Assembly (NCBI RefSeq): GCF_004770155.1
Contig: NZ_RQFA01000014.1
Span: forward strand, 62,001 to 126,000
Reading direction: 5' to 3'
Source of the DNA: Leptospira gomenensis
Lineage (GTDB): Bacteria; Spirochaetota; Leptospiria; Leptospirales; Leptospiraceae
Length of the DNA stretch: 64,000 bases
Within the stretch, counting starts at the first letter, position 1; each line of letters begins with the position of its first letter. Made by a program: the position numbers and the translations under genes. This document shows, in pieces, positions 44,843-55,220 of the stretch. The notes under the pieces were generated by a model. That model was not told the origin of the DNA. It did not search any database and worked only from the letters and a program-made list of their open reading frames with translations.

Positions 44843-46249
44843 TTGTCCGAGTCGTTTTTAGATCGCCTCATGCCCCGACTCGAACCGCGGAACGTTCCAC
44901 AGCCCGATCTCGATTCTCCCGAATCCGTTTTGTATTACGCCGCATCGGTCGCGTTATGCGCTTCTTCCCCCGGTGAATTGGTCCGAAAATTTTTACGCGA
45001 ACACGATCTCATCGGGAATATCCGACTTCTATCGATCGGAAAAGCGGCGTACTCGATGGCGATCTCCGCATCCGAAATATTAGGAGAACGGATCGAACGC
45101 GCTCTGATCGTAACGAAGTACGGACACTGCGGACCTTTGCCGCGAGGTTGGGAGAACGTAGAAGCGGGACATCCGATCCCGGACGAACGAAGTCTGCTCG
45201 CCGGAAAAAGGACGGAGGAATTCTGTTCCGATCTGAAATCGGAGGATCTCGTTTTGGTATTGTTGTCCGGAGGAGGTTCTTCCCTTTTGGAAATTCCCGA
45301 AGACGGATTGGAACTGGAAGATCTGGTCCGCTGGAATCGGACTTTGTTGGAATGCGGCGCGGACATTTCCGAAATCAATTCCGTACGGATCCTACTTTCT
45401 AAGATCAAAGGAGGAGGACTGCTCGAAAAAATCCTTCCCGCAAATTCGGTCACCTTGGTCCTCTCGGACGTATTGGGAGACGACCTTTCCAAGGTGGCAT
45501 CGGGTCCGATGACTCCCGCAAAACCGGATCGGGATTCCATCTATAGAATATTCAAAAAATATAATTTAATCGCCGACCCTAAAATCGAAAGTTTAATATC
45601 GATTCGCGGAAGATCCGAATCCGGAGCGGATCCGAAAGCGGAAAAAAACTCGTCGGAAAATACCGACCAAGGATCCGAACGGATTTTTTCCGAAACGGAA
45701 GCCGCGCCGATCTCCGAAAGGAACACGATCCATTGTATCGGAAATCTTTCCCTAGCGTTAGACGCCGTCGTCAAAGACTGGAAATCAAAAAATCTTACCG
45801 TATCCGTGTTGACTTCTTCCTTAAACTGCGAAGCCAAGGAAGCCGGCTCGTTTTTAGGATCGATCGCTTTGGAATATTCCCGAAACGCAAAAAAGCCTTC
45901 GTTATTTCTTTGCGGAGGAGAAACGATCGTAACACACGACGGCAAAGGAAAGGGAGGAAGAAATCAGGAATTGGCCCTCGCCTTCGCCAAACGGATTCGA
46001 GGAGAAACGGGGATTTTTCTTTTGTCCTTGGCCACGGACGGAACCGACGGCCCGACCGACGCGGCGGGAGCGTATGTGGACGGAGAAACCTGGGACAAAA
46101 TCGGGAGTTCCGCGGATCCGGAAGAATTACTCCGCAAACACGAATCCTACTCCGCTTTAGAAATATCCGATTCGCTTTTGTTCACGGGTCCCACCGGAAC
46201 CAACGTAAACGACATTCAATTTTTATGGATTACTCCCGGAGAAGGATAA
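44843..46249 (+). CDS. Glycerate kinase (MOFRL/GckA type)
   Basis: A 468-residue protein of the GCK/MOFRL family, which phosphorylates glycerate at position 2. Features: N-terminal SIGKAAYSMA, the GHPIPDERS stretch, LSGGGSSLLEIP, INSVRILLSKIKGGGLL, SDVLGDDLSKVASGPM, and a C-terminal MOFRL domain (GGETIVTHDGKGKGGRNQELALAFA; LATDGTDGPTDAAGA). A 40-residue Ser/Glu-rich spacer (about 255-295) separates the halves and is unusual. Start is TTG at 44843; ATG at 44870 is the alternative. It converges on the diguanylate cyclase gene. Confidence 0.88.
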   Translation: MSESFLDRLMPRLEPRNVPQPDLDSPESVLYYAASVALCASSPGELVRKFLREHDLIGNIRLLSIGKAAYSMAISASEILGERIERALIVTKYGHCGPLPRGWENVEAGHPIPDERSLLAGKRTEEFCSDLKSEDLVLVLLSGGGSSLLEIPEDGLELEDLVRWNRTLLECGADISEINSVRILLSKIKGGGLLEKILPANSVTLVLSDVLGDDLSKVASGPMTPAKPDRDSIYRIFKKYNLIADPKIESLISIRGRSESGADPKAEKNSSENTDQGSERIFSETEAAPISERNTIHCIGNLSLALDAVVKDWKSKNLTVSVLTSSLNCEAKEAGSFLGSIALEYSRNAKKPSLFLCGGETIVTHDGKGKGGRNQELALAFAKRIRGETGIFLLSLATDGTDGPTDAAGAYVDGETWDKIGSSADPEELLRKHESYSALEISDSLLFTGPTGTNVNDIQFLWITPGEG

Positions 46250-46254
46250 AAATC

Positions 46255-47247
46255 TCAATCGCCTTGCGGATAAAACCGAAGACAATTCCTTCCTTCTTCT
46301 TTGGCGAGATACAACGCCTTATCCGCGCGTTCTATCAATTCGGAAATGGAATTTTCCGGATTAGGACTGAGCGTAGCCATTCCTATACTAACCGTTACGA
46401 TCGAATCCGTTTTGGAGGCGGAATGGGGAATGGCCAGCTTTTCCACCTTATCCAAAATATTTCTGCTGACGATCACCGCGTTGGATTCGCTCGTTTCCGG
46501 AAGAATCACCGCGAATTCCTCCCCACCGTATCTCGCGGCTATATCTCCCGCCCTGCGCGCGCATTCACGAATGGAGGTGGCCACCCGTTTTAGACACTGA
46601 TCTCCGGCTTGATGACCGTATGTGTCGTTGTAGAGTTTGAAATGATCGATATCTAACATCAATAAGGCGACGCTGTTCCCGGTTCTCCAGCAACGTTTCC
46701 ATTCAGTCGCCAAAACCTCGTCGAAATATCTACGGTTGTAAAGTCCGGTCAAACCGTCCGTTCTCGCGATCGCGAGCAGATAGGCGTTCACTTCCTGCAG
46801 CTGATCGGTGAGTTTTTCCAATTCCTTTTCTCGTTCCTTCCTTCTGTTCATCTCTTCGTTAAGCCGAAGCGCGGAGCGGACTCGAGCCAGAAGTTCGGTC
46901 GAATCGAAGGGTTTGACCACGTAGTCGATCGCGCCGGCGTCGAAGGCTTCCTGCAAAACGTTGGATTCCTTAAGCGCGGTGATCATGATCACGGGAATGT
47001 CCTTGAGTTCCTCTTTTTCCCGGATCAACTTGAGGATGTCGATCCCCGTGATTCCCGGAAGAAGAATATCCAACAGAATCAGGGAAATTTCTTTCTCTGG
47101 AGGTTCCGGAGATTTTAAACTCAACCAGGAAATCACTTCCTCCGGAGATTGACTGACGAACGTTTCCTTATATCCGGACTTACGCAAAATACCCTGCATC
47201 AACAAACAATTCTCCTGCGCGTCGTCCAAAATTAAAATGGAATTCAT
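46255..47247 (-). CDS. Response regulator with diguanylate cyclase (REC-GGDEF)
   Basis: A 330-residue protein: receiver domain (1-125) with D8-D9, phospho-acceptor D60, and K112; coiled-coil linker (about 130-160); GGDEF domain (about 163-328) with the active-site GGEEF at 241-245 and an intact inhibitory I-site RxxD (R232-D235) five residues before it. It should make cyclic di-GMP on phosphorylation and be feedback-inhibited. It is an orphan regulator with no kinase beside it, and its stop faces the glycerate kinase gene end. The copper cassette starts 135 bp upstream on the other strand. Confidence 0.93.
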   Translation of the reverse strand: MNSILILDDAQENCLLMQGILRKSGYKETFVSQSPEEVISWLSLKSPEPPEKEISLILLDILLPGITGIDILKLIREKEELKDIPVIMITALKESNVLQEAFDAGAIDYVVKPFDSTELLARVRSALRLNEEMNRRKEREKELEKLTDQLQEVNAYLLAIARTDGLTGLYNRRYFDEVLATEWKRCWRTGNSVALLMLDIDHFKLYNDTYGHQAGDQCLKRVATSIRECARRAGDIAARYGGEEFAVILPETSESNAVIVSRNILDKVEKLAIPHSASKTDSIVTVSIGMATLSPNPENSISELIERADKALYLAKEEGRNCLRFYPQGD

Positions 47248-47382
47248 CGATGATCGTTCCTCGTATAATCCGTTGTCGAGTCTGAAAAGGATACAAACCT
47301 CTCTTGAAACAGGAAGGAAAGCAAACGAATTTTTTAAAAACTTCTTGCCCGATCCCTTCCGCCGAAAAGTCTAAGAGGAAGA

Positions 47383-47793
47383 ATGAACCGGCAGAGAAAA
47401 AGCGTATCGGCTCTTTTGGGAATTTTCGGTCTCGGCACGGCCCTGTTTTGTTTCACGGTTATGCTCTCCGGAGAATCCTGTCCCGCCGTTTCCCGATCGA
47501 TCTCTTACGCAAACTCAGAGGAACCGCTTCCCCCTTGTCATTCTACGCAAACCTCCTCCGAGACCGACTCAGGTTGCACCGGATGCGACTTAGTATTCTC
47601 CGGAGAATCCGTCCAGTTGCAAAACCCGGAATTAAAACCGAGACCCCATTGGATCTTGGGAAGAATCGCGGACGTCTTTTCCGTCACGTTTCCTTTTTCG
47701 GACCGGATCGACCTCGGAGAATCCCCGCCTACGGACCGCCTTTTTCAACACCCATCCCTCCTGTTTTTATCCAGTATTCGACTACTGATCTGA
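47383..47793 (+). CDS. Exported Cys/His protein of a putative copper cassette
   Basis: A 136-residue protein with a hydrophobic signal region (11-30). After it come Cys and His in CPAVS, PPCHS and SGCTGCDLVF (about 33-68), a likely metal or disulfide site. The rest is polar then hydrophobic (LLFLSSIRLLI end). This resembles small DUF2946-like exported proteins found near copper genes; that similarity is an inference. RBS AGAGGAAG. Followed after 60 bp by a copper-storage-like protein gene. Confidence 0.55.
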   Translation: MNRQRKSVSALLGIFGLGTALFCFTVMLSGESCPAVSRSISYANSEEPLPPCHSTQTSSETDSGCTGCDLVFSGESVQLQNPELKPRPHWILGRIADVFSVTFPFSDRIDLGESPPTDRLFQHPSLLFLSSIRLLI

Positions 47794-47853
47794 GAGAAAC
47801 GCGCATCCCGCGCTACTTTAAAATCGTCGAATATTATAATTAAGGAATTTATT

Positions 47854-48330
47854 ATGTTAACTAGAAAAGAACTACTTGCAAAATCGGCGGCCGCGTTCGC
47901 GCTCGCTTCCGCGGGAAACCTTTTGGCGAAGGAATCCGGTCACAAAAACCACGAAACCGCGAAAAAAAGCGGATCGAACAACGCCCTTTCCGCAGGAAAG
48001 AAAGCGGACAGAAAGGTTTTGGAGGCCGCGGCGAAATGTATCGTCAGCGCCGAAATCTGTCTCGCTCATTGCGAAGAAACGCTCGCTTCCGGGGATACGA
48101 TGCTCGCGGATTGTCTGAAAACGGTAAAGGATACGCTCGCGCTTTGTAAGGCCTTCGTGAGTCTGGGAGCGTCCAATTCTCCGTTCACCAAGGAACTGGC
48201 GGCACTTTGTATCAAAGCCTGCGAAGCCTGTGAAAAGGAATGTAGGGTACACGAATCCCATCACGAAATCTGCAAAAACTGCGCGGACGGTTGCAAGGAA
48301 TGTATCGCAGAACTAAAAAAGGTGGCGTAA
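47854..48330 (+). CDS. Exported four-helix-bundle copper-storage-like protein (Csp/DUF326)
   Basis: A 158-residue protein. A signal sequence (about 1-25, [19 protein letters not shown], Tat-like but with Arg-Lys) is followed by a Gly/Lys/His spacer and a four-helix domain (about 55-158) that carries 13 cysteines, many as Cxxx[36 protein letters not shown], and [14 protein letters not shown] 13-Cys helical bundle is what is known for Csp1 of Methylosinus, which stores Cu(I) inside the bundle. This protein is therefore expected to bind copper. It lies between two other exported genes. Confidence 0.82.
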   Translation: MLTRKELLAKSAAAFALASAGNLLAKESGHKNHETAKKSGSNNALSAGKKADRKVLEAAAKCIVSAEICLAHCEETLASGDTMLADCLKTVKDTLALCKAFVSLGASNSPFTKELAALCIKACEACEKECRVHESHHEICKNCADGCKECIAELKKVA

Positions 48331-48334
48331 ACGT

Positions 48335-48766
48335 ATGAGACGGAATCTGATTTTTGCGGGTTTGACTTTGATCCTTTGGACCGGCTTTGCGGAAGCGAAA
48401 TCCATACTGCCGACGAGACCGGACGTATTGAAGGCTCTGGACCGGATCCATCTTTCCTTTTTCGAGGGAACGAAAGTGGACGCGGAACCTTTGGTAGCCT
48501 CCTTACAACAGGAAGTAACAAGGGATAAAACCCTCCTTCCCGCATTTCAGGCGGCGCAAAAACTAACGATCGCTAAAAACGAAACGGATCGTCTAAACGC
48601 CTATTCCGAATTGGCAGAATCGCTGAAGGAGTATATTCAAAAAGATGAATCTACCGGAATTCACGTCTTCTACTGCCCGATGGTAAAGAAGAAATGGATC
48701 GCGTCGGGGGACAAAATACGAAATCCCTACGATCCCTCCATGAAAGGTTGCGGTAAAAAGATTTAA
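48335..48766 (+). CDS. Exported DUF3347-like heavy-metal protein
   Basis: A 143-residue protein with a signal peptide (1-21) and a helical domain (about 30-105), then a C-terminal YCPM...W...GDKIRNPYD...MKGCG motif (about 112-140). This ending, 'YCPMA-x-W-x-GD-I-NPYxG-M-x-CG', is the mark of DUF3347 proteins found beside copper-efflux genes. It starts four bases after the Csp-like stop, with an RBS (AGGTGG) inside that gene's end, so they are co-translated. Copper binding is inferred from family. Confidence 0.75.
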   Translation: MRRNLIFAGLTLILWTGFAEAKSILPTRPDVLKALDRIHLSFFEGTKVDAEPLVASLQQEVTRDKTLLPAFQAAQKLTIAKNETDRLNAYSELAESLKEYIQKDESTGIHVFYCPMVKKKWIASGDKIRNPYDPSMKGCGKKI

Positions 48767-48769
48767 GAT

Positions 48770-50230
48770 CTAACTCGAACTTCCTGTCTCTTTCTCCTGT
48801 TCCGGGAACCGAATCGTAAACTTGGTTCCCGGACGGAGATTTTCCAATTCGAAATCCCCTCCGATCTGTTTACTCAAAATCTTTACGAGCTGAAGCCCCA
48901 GCGTGTCGGGATGTTGTGCCAACCAATCCTCCTGAATTCCCTTGCCGTCGTCTTCGATAACGACGCGGATCCCGTCTTCCTTACGAAAAACCCGGATCGA
49001 AATCCTACCGCCTCCCGATTCACCGAACGCGTGTTTTACGGCATTGGTCACGAGTTCGCACGCGATCAGCCCCAGAGGAATCGCCGTATTCATGTCTAGT
49101 TGCAAAACCTCCGCTTGAATTTCGTGTTTTACGTTCTCGCCGACTCCGTATAAGTTCCAGAGATTCTGCAAAAGCATATTCAGATAACTTCCGAACTCGA
49201 CGTGGGAAAGATCCCGTGACTTATAGAGTTCGTTGTGTACGAGAGCCATAGAAAAAACCCTGCTTTCCGTATCTTTTAGCAAACCGTAAAGTTCCTTCGA
49301 GGTAAGTTCCCGAGTCATCGCGTTATCCGCTTGCAGATTCAAAAGCGAAACCATGATCTGCATATTGTTCTTAACCCGATGATGAATTTCCTGAATGAGA
49401 GTGTCCTTTTCAAGTAAGGAAGCCAAAATCGATTCGCGGTTACGGACGGCTTCCGTAACGTCGGTCACCACCGCCAAACCGAGGGTCTGATTGCGGAATC
49501 GGAACTTATATACCGTGTTTTCCGTCAGAAGAATCGAACCGTCTTTTTTCTCATGACGGCTCGAAGAAGTTTTATTCACTCCGAACGCGAAGGAACGGAT
49601 CTCCTCCTCTGCGGAGTTCCTGTCCTCCGGATGAAAAAGATTGAGTATGTTTTTTCCGAGAAGTTCCGATTCCGAAAATCCGTATTTTTCAAGAACCGCC
49701 TGATTGACTTCCAAAATATTCAAGTCGGAGTGATCGAACAAAAACGCAGGATGTGGATTGTATTGGAAAAACAATCTGTATCGTTCCTCGCTTTCCTGTT
49801 CGAATACGTTCCGTTTTTCCAATTCAAGAGCGAGACGATTGCGTTCGTACGCGAACATAAGGGAACGACTCAGCGAAAAGGAATCGAACTTTCCTTTAAA
49901 GACGTAATCCTGCGCTCCGATCTGAAGCGCGTTCACCGTGATCTCCTTATCCTCGGCGCCGCTGCAGATGATCACCGGAATTTGGGGAAACCGACTTTTG
50001 ATCTCCGTCAGCGCTTCCAAACCCGCACAATCGGGCAGAGAAAGATCCAACAGGACGAGATCCGGTCTGTCCGCGGAAAGTAACAGAAGTCCGTTGTAAA
50101 AATTATCGCTTCTGCTGATGCGGAACGTGGGACTATGCGATTCACCCAGAAATTCCTGTATCAAACGGAAGTCGGCGTTGGAGTCCTCGATCAAAAGGAC
50201 GGAGAAGGAATCTTTAAACATGCCAATCAC
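48770..50230 (-). CDS. Response regulator-PAS-HisKA_2 histidine kinase
   Basis: A 486-residue soluble hybrid: receiver domain (about 10-125, phospho-acceptor D62), PAS domain (about 147-265, [22 protein letters not shown]), HisKA_2 dimerisation domain with [11 protein letters not shown] (His 283/284, about 275-360) and a HATPase domain (about 385-480, [34 protein letters not shown]). It may receive phosphate from a partner and transmit it via its own kinase domain. It overlaps the upstream kinase gene by 4 bp, so the two should act together. Confidence 0.9.
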   Translation of the reverse strand: MIGMFKDSFSVLLIEDSNADFRLIQEFLGESHSPTFRISRSDNFYNGLLLLSADRPDLVLLDLSLPDCAGLEALTEIKSRFPQIPVIICSGAEDKEITVNALQIGAQDYVFKGKFDSFSLSRSLMFAYERNRLALELEKRNVFEQESEERYRLFFQYNPHPAFLFDHSDLNILEVNQAVLEKYGFSESELLGKNILNLFHPEDRNSAEEEIRSFAFGVNKTSSSRHEKKDGSILLTENTVYKFRFRNQTLGLAVVTDVTEAVRNRESILASLLEKDTLIQEIHHRVKNNMQIMVSLLNLQADNAMTRELTSKELYGLLKDTESRVFSMALVHNELYKSRDLSHVEFGSYLNMLLQNLWNLYGVGENVKHEIQAEVLQLDMNTAIPLGLIACELVTNAVKHAFGESGGGRISIRVFRKEDGIRVVIEDDGKGIQEDWLAQHPDTLGLQLVKILSKQIGGDFELENLRPGTKFTIRFPEQEKETGSSS

Positions 50231-51264
50231 TCACTATCACTCGAAGTTCTAACCGTTCCTGAAATTTTAGGAAAAAAAAGTCCGACCGTAAATCCCTCGT
50301 CGGGCTCGGAATCGATTTCCAATCTTCCTCCGTGAAGATCCACGATGCTTTCGCAGAAGAACAGCCCCGTACCGGGACGATCGTCCCCTTCCAATTCATG
50401 ATATTTTTTGAATATGATAACGGAACGGTTTCCTTTCAGATCGGCGCCGATGCCGTTGTCCCTCACGGAAATTTTATGAAACGAACCCTGTTCTTCGCAA
50501 ACGAGTTTCAGTTCCGATCCGGTCGAAGTTTTTCTAAAACGAATCGAATTGTGGACCAGTTGCAGAAACAATTCCTCGAGAAGATCGAAATCCCCGTTCA
50601 CCTCGGGAAGTTTGCCTTCGACCAAAACTACAAACCCGTTCTGCTCGAGTTTTTCTCTCGTCTGCCGTACGGTTTCCTTCCACACGTTCTCCAAAGAAAC
50701 CCTACGAAAGACGTCCGTTCTTTTTTCGAGACGCAAAAAACGCAACAGTCCGGAAATACGCATCCAGAGACGTTCGGCGCTTTGTAGGGAAATACCGAGA
50801 AATTCCGCGGCCTTCGGTTCCATCGAAGAGGAATAACGGTCGGACAACAGCTTTAAAAAGGAAGAAAGATTGCGGATCGGCTCCTGCAAATCGTGATACA
50901 AACGCGATATGACCGCGGCAATCCGTTTCGTTTTTTCCGGATCCGTTTCCCTCTCGAGTTCCAAAAGGACCTCTTGTCCGTCCTCTAAAAGAATCAACCT
51001 TCCGGAAACGGCTTTAAGGGAACCGAAAGAATCCGGTACACCGGTTACTTTATATTTTTCTAATTTATTTTTTTTGAATTCGTTCCAGGAAAAGACGGAA
51101 CCCGGAAGTAAAAGTTCCTCCAGTTTTTTGCCGAAAACCGCATCTTGTGTTTGTCCGAACCGAATCAGGAAAGAGGAATTACAAAAACGCAGATATCCGT
51201 CCCCGTCCAACAACGCGATCGGCGCCTCCAAATGGGACAAAATCCGATACTCCTCCCGAATCAC
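50227..51264 (-). CDS. PAS-domain histidine kinase (bacteriophytochrome-like HisKA)
   Basis: A 345-residue soluble kinase. PAS domain (1-105), HisKA domain with H124 in [13 protein letters not shown], which fits the phytochrome-type 'HDLQEPL' group, and an HATPase domain (about 205-335, [37 protein letters not shown]). No membrane segment, so it senses an intracellular signal. It is translated together with the downstream response-regulator kinase. The His in the N-box (LVHNS) replaces the commoner Glu-x-Asn pattern (x-N retained). Confidence 0.88.
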   Translation of the reverse strand: MIREEYRILSHLEAPIALLDGDGYLRFCNSSFLIRFGQTQDAVFGKKLEELLLPGSVFSWNEFKKNKLEKYKVTGVPDSFGSLKAVSGRLILLEDGQEVLLELERETDPEKTKRIAAVISRLYHDLQEPIRNLSSFLKLLSDRYSSSMEPKAAEFLGISLQSAERLWMRISGLLRFLRLEKRTDVFRRVSLENVWKETVRQTREKLEQNGFVVLVEGKLPEVNGDFDLLEELFLQLVHNSIRFRKTSTGSELKLVCEEQGSFHKISVRDNGIGADLKGNRSVIIFKKYHELEGDDRPGTGLFFCESIVDLHGGRLEIDSEPDEGFTVGLFFPKISGTVRTSSDSE

Positions 51265-51414
51265 GAACGAAAATTCCTTATAAGCATATTATAAAACGAA
51301 ATCATTAGAAGAATGTAAATTCTGACGTAAAAAAGTAACGATTCCGGCCGAATTGTCAATCCTGGTTTTTTACAACCTATAAATTTTAGAATATTCTTTT
51401 ATATGAATTCGATT

Positions 51415-51434
51415 TTACGGAATCGATTCCGTAA
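51415..51434. promoter_or_regulatory. Perfect 20-bp palindrome upstream of the kinase operon
   Basis: TTACGGAATCGATTCCGTAA is fully self-complementary. It lies 150 bases before the start of the PAS-kinase gene (minus strand). It could be a dimeric-regulator site; no regulator is implied by sequence. Confidence 0.35.
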
Positions 51435-51638
51435 TCCGAAAGGGTTAGAATTTTACCGGATTGGTCCCCACCCGGTTTTGGAAAGAAAAGACTCCGATTT
51501 ATAGTTTCCTACTCTCGATTTTGAAAAAGACAAATGTAAGGAAGCAGCGGAGCGGTTGTATCGGAAGAACTTTATAGAAAGAGAAACTTTTGGAAGAAAT
51601 AGAAAGAAAGAAACAGGTTTCCTCGAGAAAGGAAACAA

Positions 51639-51682
51639 TTTTGAGCCGCTTTGTAAACCGGGATCCCGAAAACGGCTCAAAA
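51639..51682 (-). terminator. Long hairpin after ppiB
   Basis: CGGCTCAAAA (51673-51682) pairs with TTTTGAGCCG (51639-51648). The 24-base loop holds a second palindrome CGGGATCCCG (51659-51668). The stem starts 10 bases after the ppiB stop. The T-run past the stem is broken. Confidence 0.5.
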
Positions 51683-51691
51683 GAAAAAAAT

Positions 51692-52150
51692 CTATTCGGA
51701 AACGACGATCGTTTCGATGGTAACGGTTTGTACCGGTTTGTCTTGAAATCCGGTTTCGGTTTCTGCAATTTTCTCCACGATCTCCGTTCCTTCCGTCACT
51801 TTTCCGAACACTGCGTGTCGATTGTCCAAATAAAAATTATCGCGAACGTTGATGAAAAATTGGGATCCGCCCGTATTCGGTCCTGCGTTCGCCATCGACA
51901 AGGTATATTTTTCGTTTCGTAGGTCTTTGTGAAACTCGTCTTGGATCTTGTATCCGGGCCCGCCGGTCCCGTTTCCGATCGGACAACCTCCTTGAATCAT
52001 AAAATTTTTGATCACCCTATGAAAGGTCAGACCGTTGTAAAAACCGTCTTTAGCGAGTTTGATAAAATTCCCCGCCGTAATAGGAGCCTTCTCCTCGTCA
52101 AGATAGACCGAAAAATTTCCGAAATTTGTCTTAAATACCGCAGTTGCCAT
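51692..52150 (-). CDS. ppiB: Cyclophilin-type peptidyl-prolyl isomerase
   Basis: A 152-residue single-domain cyclophilin that catalyses proline isomerisation. It shows [28 protein letters not shown], the [15 protein letters not shown] segment (active-site Arg, Phe, Met and Gln at about 47-57), [18 protein letters not shown] and [10 protein letters not shown]. No signal peptide from the chosen ATG at 52150, so cytosolic; it is preceded by an AGAGGA RBS. An ORF extending to 52288 would add an unnatural basic stretch. Followed by a hairpin. Confidence 0.94.
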   Translation of the reverse strand: MATAVFKTNFGNFSVYLDEEKAPITAGNFIKLAKDGFYNGLTFHRVIKNFMIQGGCPIGNGTGGPGYKIQDEFHKDLRNEKYTLSMANAGPNTGGSQFFINVRDNFYLDNRHAVFGKVTEGTEIVEKIAETETGFQDKPVQTVTIETIVVSE

Positions 52151-52343
52151 AGCAGGTTTTTCCTCTATTTTAAGAATTCGATTCCACTTTCCGAAAGTAT
52201 ATAATAGCAGAAAGCGATTTCCTAAGAAAATCGAACAAAATCGAGGAATTCGAAACTTATATTTATAATAGGGAGAGATCCGGTTCAAATTAGAATATTC
52301 CTAAAATCAAATTCTTTTTTCTTGGATCATAGAGCAATCTTAC

Positions 52344-55220
52344 ATGTTAGAAACCAATCCTCGTTATCTTCCGTTCGGAGCTTCCGGAGCTCTGATTTTT
52401 ATTTCGGAAGCGCATAAAAACGGTAAAACCGACGTCTCGATTCTATTGGACGAAATCAATAAAAAAGACATCGGCACCGTGTGCGTCATCGCCGGAACCC
52501 CCGGATTCGAGCGGGATACGTTAGACGCCGTTAATCCTTTGGTTTCCATACTTTCCATCGTAATTCCTTCAGGTCCGGAAACCAACGACTCCATCTATTC
52601 CGCCTACCAGAAAATTCAGAGATTTTTAAAACGGGGAAATCTTCTTTTTCTGGTGGAACCCAACGTAGAATCCAGATTTCCTTCGATCCTCGGGAAATTA
52701 CTTCTTTCCTCCGATCCACATTTGGAGGAACGGGAACTTTCGGATCGGATTTCCCGTTTCGGCTATTCCGTTCCCGAAACCGATCCTTCGATTTTCCGGA
52801 AATTTCTTTCCAGGAAAGGGGAAGGTTTTCCGGAAAACGAATCCACGGGAGGCGAGTTTTCGGTTTCTACACAACTGATCCGGGAAGGCAAACGACCGGT
52901 TCAAAAATACAAAATCCAATACGAACCGGGGTTTGACAGTCTTACCAAGATCAACGCGGTTCCGATCGATTCGCAAACAAAGGATTCCCCGCTTTCGTTT
53001 CGTTCCTCCGCGATCGACGCGGTGGAAATCGACCATTTGGAAGATCACGAAAAGCCGAAAGAAATTTCCGTTTCCCCGGCTTCTTCCGTTTCTTCGCCGG
53101 AAACGAAATCCTCGGAGCCGATTGTTTCTACGACAAACCCGAGCCCGGAAAACAAACTACCGGCTTCTACGGAAAACGCTTCCGTTTCCGTAAATCCGTC
53201 CTCCAACGACTCCATCCAATCGATTGCTCCCGTAGAATCCGAATCCGTTCCGGTCGCCTCTTCTCCCGACAAAACGCAGACTTCCGTTTCTGCTCCCGCG
53301 AAACCGAAACAGGAAACGAGAAAACCAGCCGACTCGGAAAACGATCCTTCTTCTACGAAATCCACTTCGGTCGCAAAAACCAAACTTCCCCTTCAGATCA
53401 AATTGATGGCGGTGATCTCCCTTTTGATGACGGTAACCGTATCGACGATCATCTTCTTCGCCTCCTCCGCGTTTCGCGGTGATTCCGAAATCCGGGTGCT
53501 CCAAAACAATTTAAATTTAGTGAATATACTCGGTTTAAAGATCAAAACCGATATCAACGATATCCTTTCCAACGGTAAACAGATCGCCGGGGCTCTCAAC
53601 CAAGGCCGGGCGGGAATCGCTTTCGCAGATATCTTTTTTCAAAACGATCCGGACTTCATCTACGCGGGAATGATCCAAAACGGAAACGGAGGAGTTGTTG
53701 TTCTCAACGAATTCTTCAACGATCCGTATTTCAGCGAAATCAAATCGCAACCCAAGGAAATCACCGACCTCATTCTTTCCCGTCCCAACATGATCCAGAA
53801 GTCGATCGCCACGGGCGGGAAGTTCGAAAACCTCAGCGCTGAGTTCAAGGAACCGATCTTCGCGCTCTCGATCCCTTCCTCTTCGAGCCCCGACGCCAAG
53901 GTTTTGGTGCTCGTGCTTCGTTTGGAAAAATTTCTGAGCGCGTTTCAAAAACAGGACATTTCCGAAGTGTTTTTGGTGAACGGCGAAGGGGACCTCATCG
54001 CACATTCCGATCCGAAACTGCTCCAGTCCAATACCAATTTTTTGACTCTTCCGATCGTGGAATCCATGATCAACAGTTCGGAAAACACCAAACAGATCGA
54101 ATACAAGGACAAGGAAGGCAAGGCCTGGTTCGGTTCGTTTCAGAAACTCGGTTTCGGAGGAGGCGCCGTAATTTCCATCGTTCCGGAAGACAAGGCTTTC
54201 GAAGCGGTGTATCGGATCCAAAAGACAAACATTCTGATCATGGGAATCGCCCTCTGTCTCGCTCTGATCATCGTGTTTTTCTTTGCGCGCACCATCACGA
54301 AACCTATATTAAGTCTTTTGCATGCGACCACGGAAATCGCCCGCGGTAATTTTAAGATCGGAATCAAATCCACCACGAAAGACGAAGTCGGACTTCTCAC
54401 GGACTACTTCGTGGACATGGGCAAGGGTCTCGAAGAACGGGAAAAGGTCAAGGACGCACTCGGAAGATTCGTAAACAAGGAAATCGCCGAGATGGTTTTA
54501 AAACAGGAACTCACACTCGGCGGAGAAAGAAAAATGTGTGCGATCTTCTTTTCCGATATCCGTAGTTTCACTTCCATTTCCGAAAAACTCCAACCGGAGG
54601 AAGTGGTCGAGTTCCTAAACGAATACATGACGGAAATGGTGCGTTGTGTGAACGACACGCACGGTATCGTGGATAAATTCATAGGCGACGCGATCATGGC
54701 GACTTGGGGCGCAGCAAAGACCTCCAACCAAGACGCGGAAAACGCGGTGACCGGAGCCTTGATGATGCGGGAAGCGTTGCTTCGTTTCAACCAAGGTAGG
54801 GGCGGAGACAAAAAGCCCATCATCAAAATCGGATGCGGTTTGAACTACGGTCCAGTCATCGCGGGTCAGATCGGTTCCGAGGAACGACTGGAATACACGG
54901 TCATCGGAGATGCGGTAAACCTCGCTTCCCGTGTGGAAGCGTTGAATAAACCGTTCGGCACGGACATTCTCATAACGCAGGATATGTACGACCACGTTTC
55001 CGAATTTTTCCACGTGGAAAAAATGCAATCGATCAAAGTGAAAGGAAAGGAAGAACCGCAGGTGATCTACGCGGTTTTGGGCAGAAAAGACGATCCGAAT
55101 TGTCCACAAACCGTCGCCGAACTCCGGACGAGGATCGGAATCGAATGGGAACCTCCGAAGAATAAGGCGGACAAGTCGTCCGAGCCGGGGGAAGAAGTTA
55201 AGTATGAGATACTTGACTGA
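52344..55220 (+). CDS. Transmembrane class III adenylate cyclase with unknown N-terminal domain
   Basis: A 958-residue protein in five parts. An unrecognised alpha/beta domain (1-200) is followed by a Ser/Pro/Thr-rich linker (about 210-345), TM1 (about 352-374), a periplasmic Cache-like sensor (about 380-625), TM2 (about 629-648) with HAMP (about 645-700), and a class III cyclase domain (about 729-910). Catalytic features: metal-binding Asp in FFSDIRSFT and [10 protein letters not shown], purine-selecting Lys in VDKFIGD, and [17 protein letters not shown] (Asp, Asn and Arg). The Lys/Asp pair predicts adenylate rather than guanylate cyclase. GAATATTC lies 44 bases upstream of the ATG. Overlaps the FecR-type gene by 17 bp. 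Confidence 0.87.
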   Translation: MLETNPRYLPFGASGALIFISEAHKNGKTDVSILLDEINKKDIGTVCVIAGTPGFERDTLDAVNPLVSILSIVIPSGPETNDSIYSAYQKIQRFLKRGNLLFLVEPNVESRFPSILGKLLLSSDPHLEERELSDRISRFGYSVPETDPSIFRKFLSRKGEGFPENESTGGEFSVSTQLIREGKRPVQKYKIQYEPGFDSLTKINAVPIDSQTKDSPLSFRSSAIDAVEIDHLEDHEKPKEISVSPASSVSSPETKSSEPIVSTTNPSPENKLPASTENASVSVNPSSNDSIQSIAPVESESVPVASSPDKTQTSVSAPAKPKQETRKPADSENDPSSTKSTSVAKTKLPLQIKLMAVISLLMTVTVSTIIFFASSAFRGDSEIRVLQNNLNLVNILGLKIKTDINDILSNGKQIAGALNQGRAGIAFADIFFQNDPDFIYAGMIQNGNGGVVVLNEFFNDPYFSEIKSQPKEITDLILSRPNMIQKSIATGGKFENLSAEFKEPIFALSIPSSSSPDAKVLVLVLRLEKFLSAFQKQDISEVFLVNGEGDLIAHSDPKLLQSNTNFLTLPIVESMINSSENTKQIEYKDKEGKAWFGSFQKLGFGGGAVISIVPEDKAFEAVYRIQKTNILIMGIALCLALIIVFFFARTITKPILSLLHATTEIARGNFKIGIKSTTKDEVGLLTDYFVDMGKGLEEREKVKDALGRFVNKEIAEMVLKQELTLGGERKMCAIFFSDIRSFTSISEKLQPEEVVEFLNEYMTEMVRCVNDTHGIVDKFIGDAIMATWGAAKTSNQDAENAVTGALMMREALLRFNQGRGGDKKPIIKIGCGLNYGPVIAGQIGSEERLEYTVIGDAVNLASRVEALNKPFGTDILITQDMYDHVSEFFHVEKMQSIKVKGKEEPQVIYAVLGRKDDPNCPQTVAELRTRIGIEWEPPKNKADKSSEPGEEVKYEILD

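Larger units (their letters stand above)
51265..51691. other. Intergenic region with a perfect palindrome and hairpins
   Basis: About 430 bases with no credible gene. It contains GAATATTC (51389-51396), a 20-bp palindrome (51415-51434), a hairpin GTTTCC-type (51617-51636) and a long hairpin (51639-51682) adjoining the ppiB stop. The promoter for the histidine kinase operon should be in the first part. Confidence 0.55.

Noticed and set aside
48770..50230. Idea that the REC-PAS-kinase gene and the right-edge kinase are duplicates
   Set aside because: Both have HisKA_2 motifs, but the domain order differs (receiver versus PAS start) and sequence similarity outside the kinase core is low by eye.
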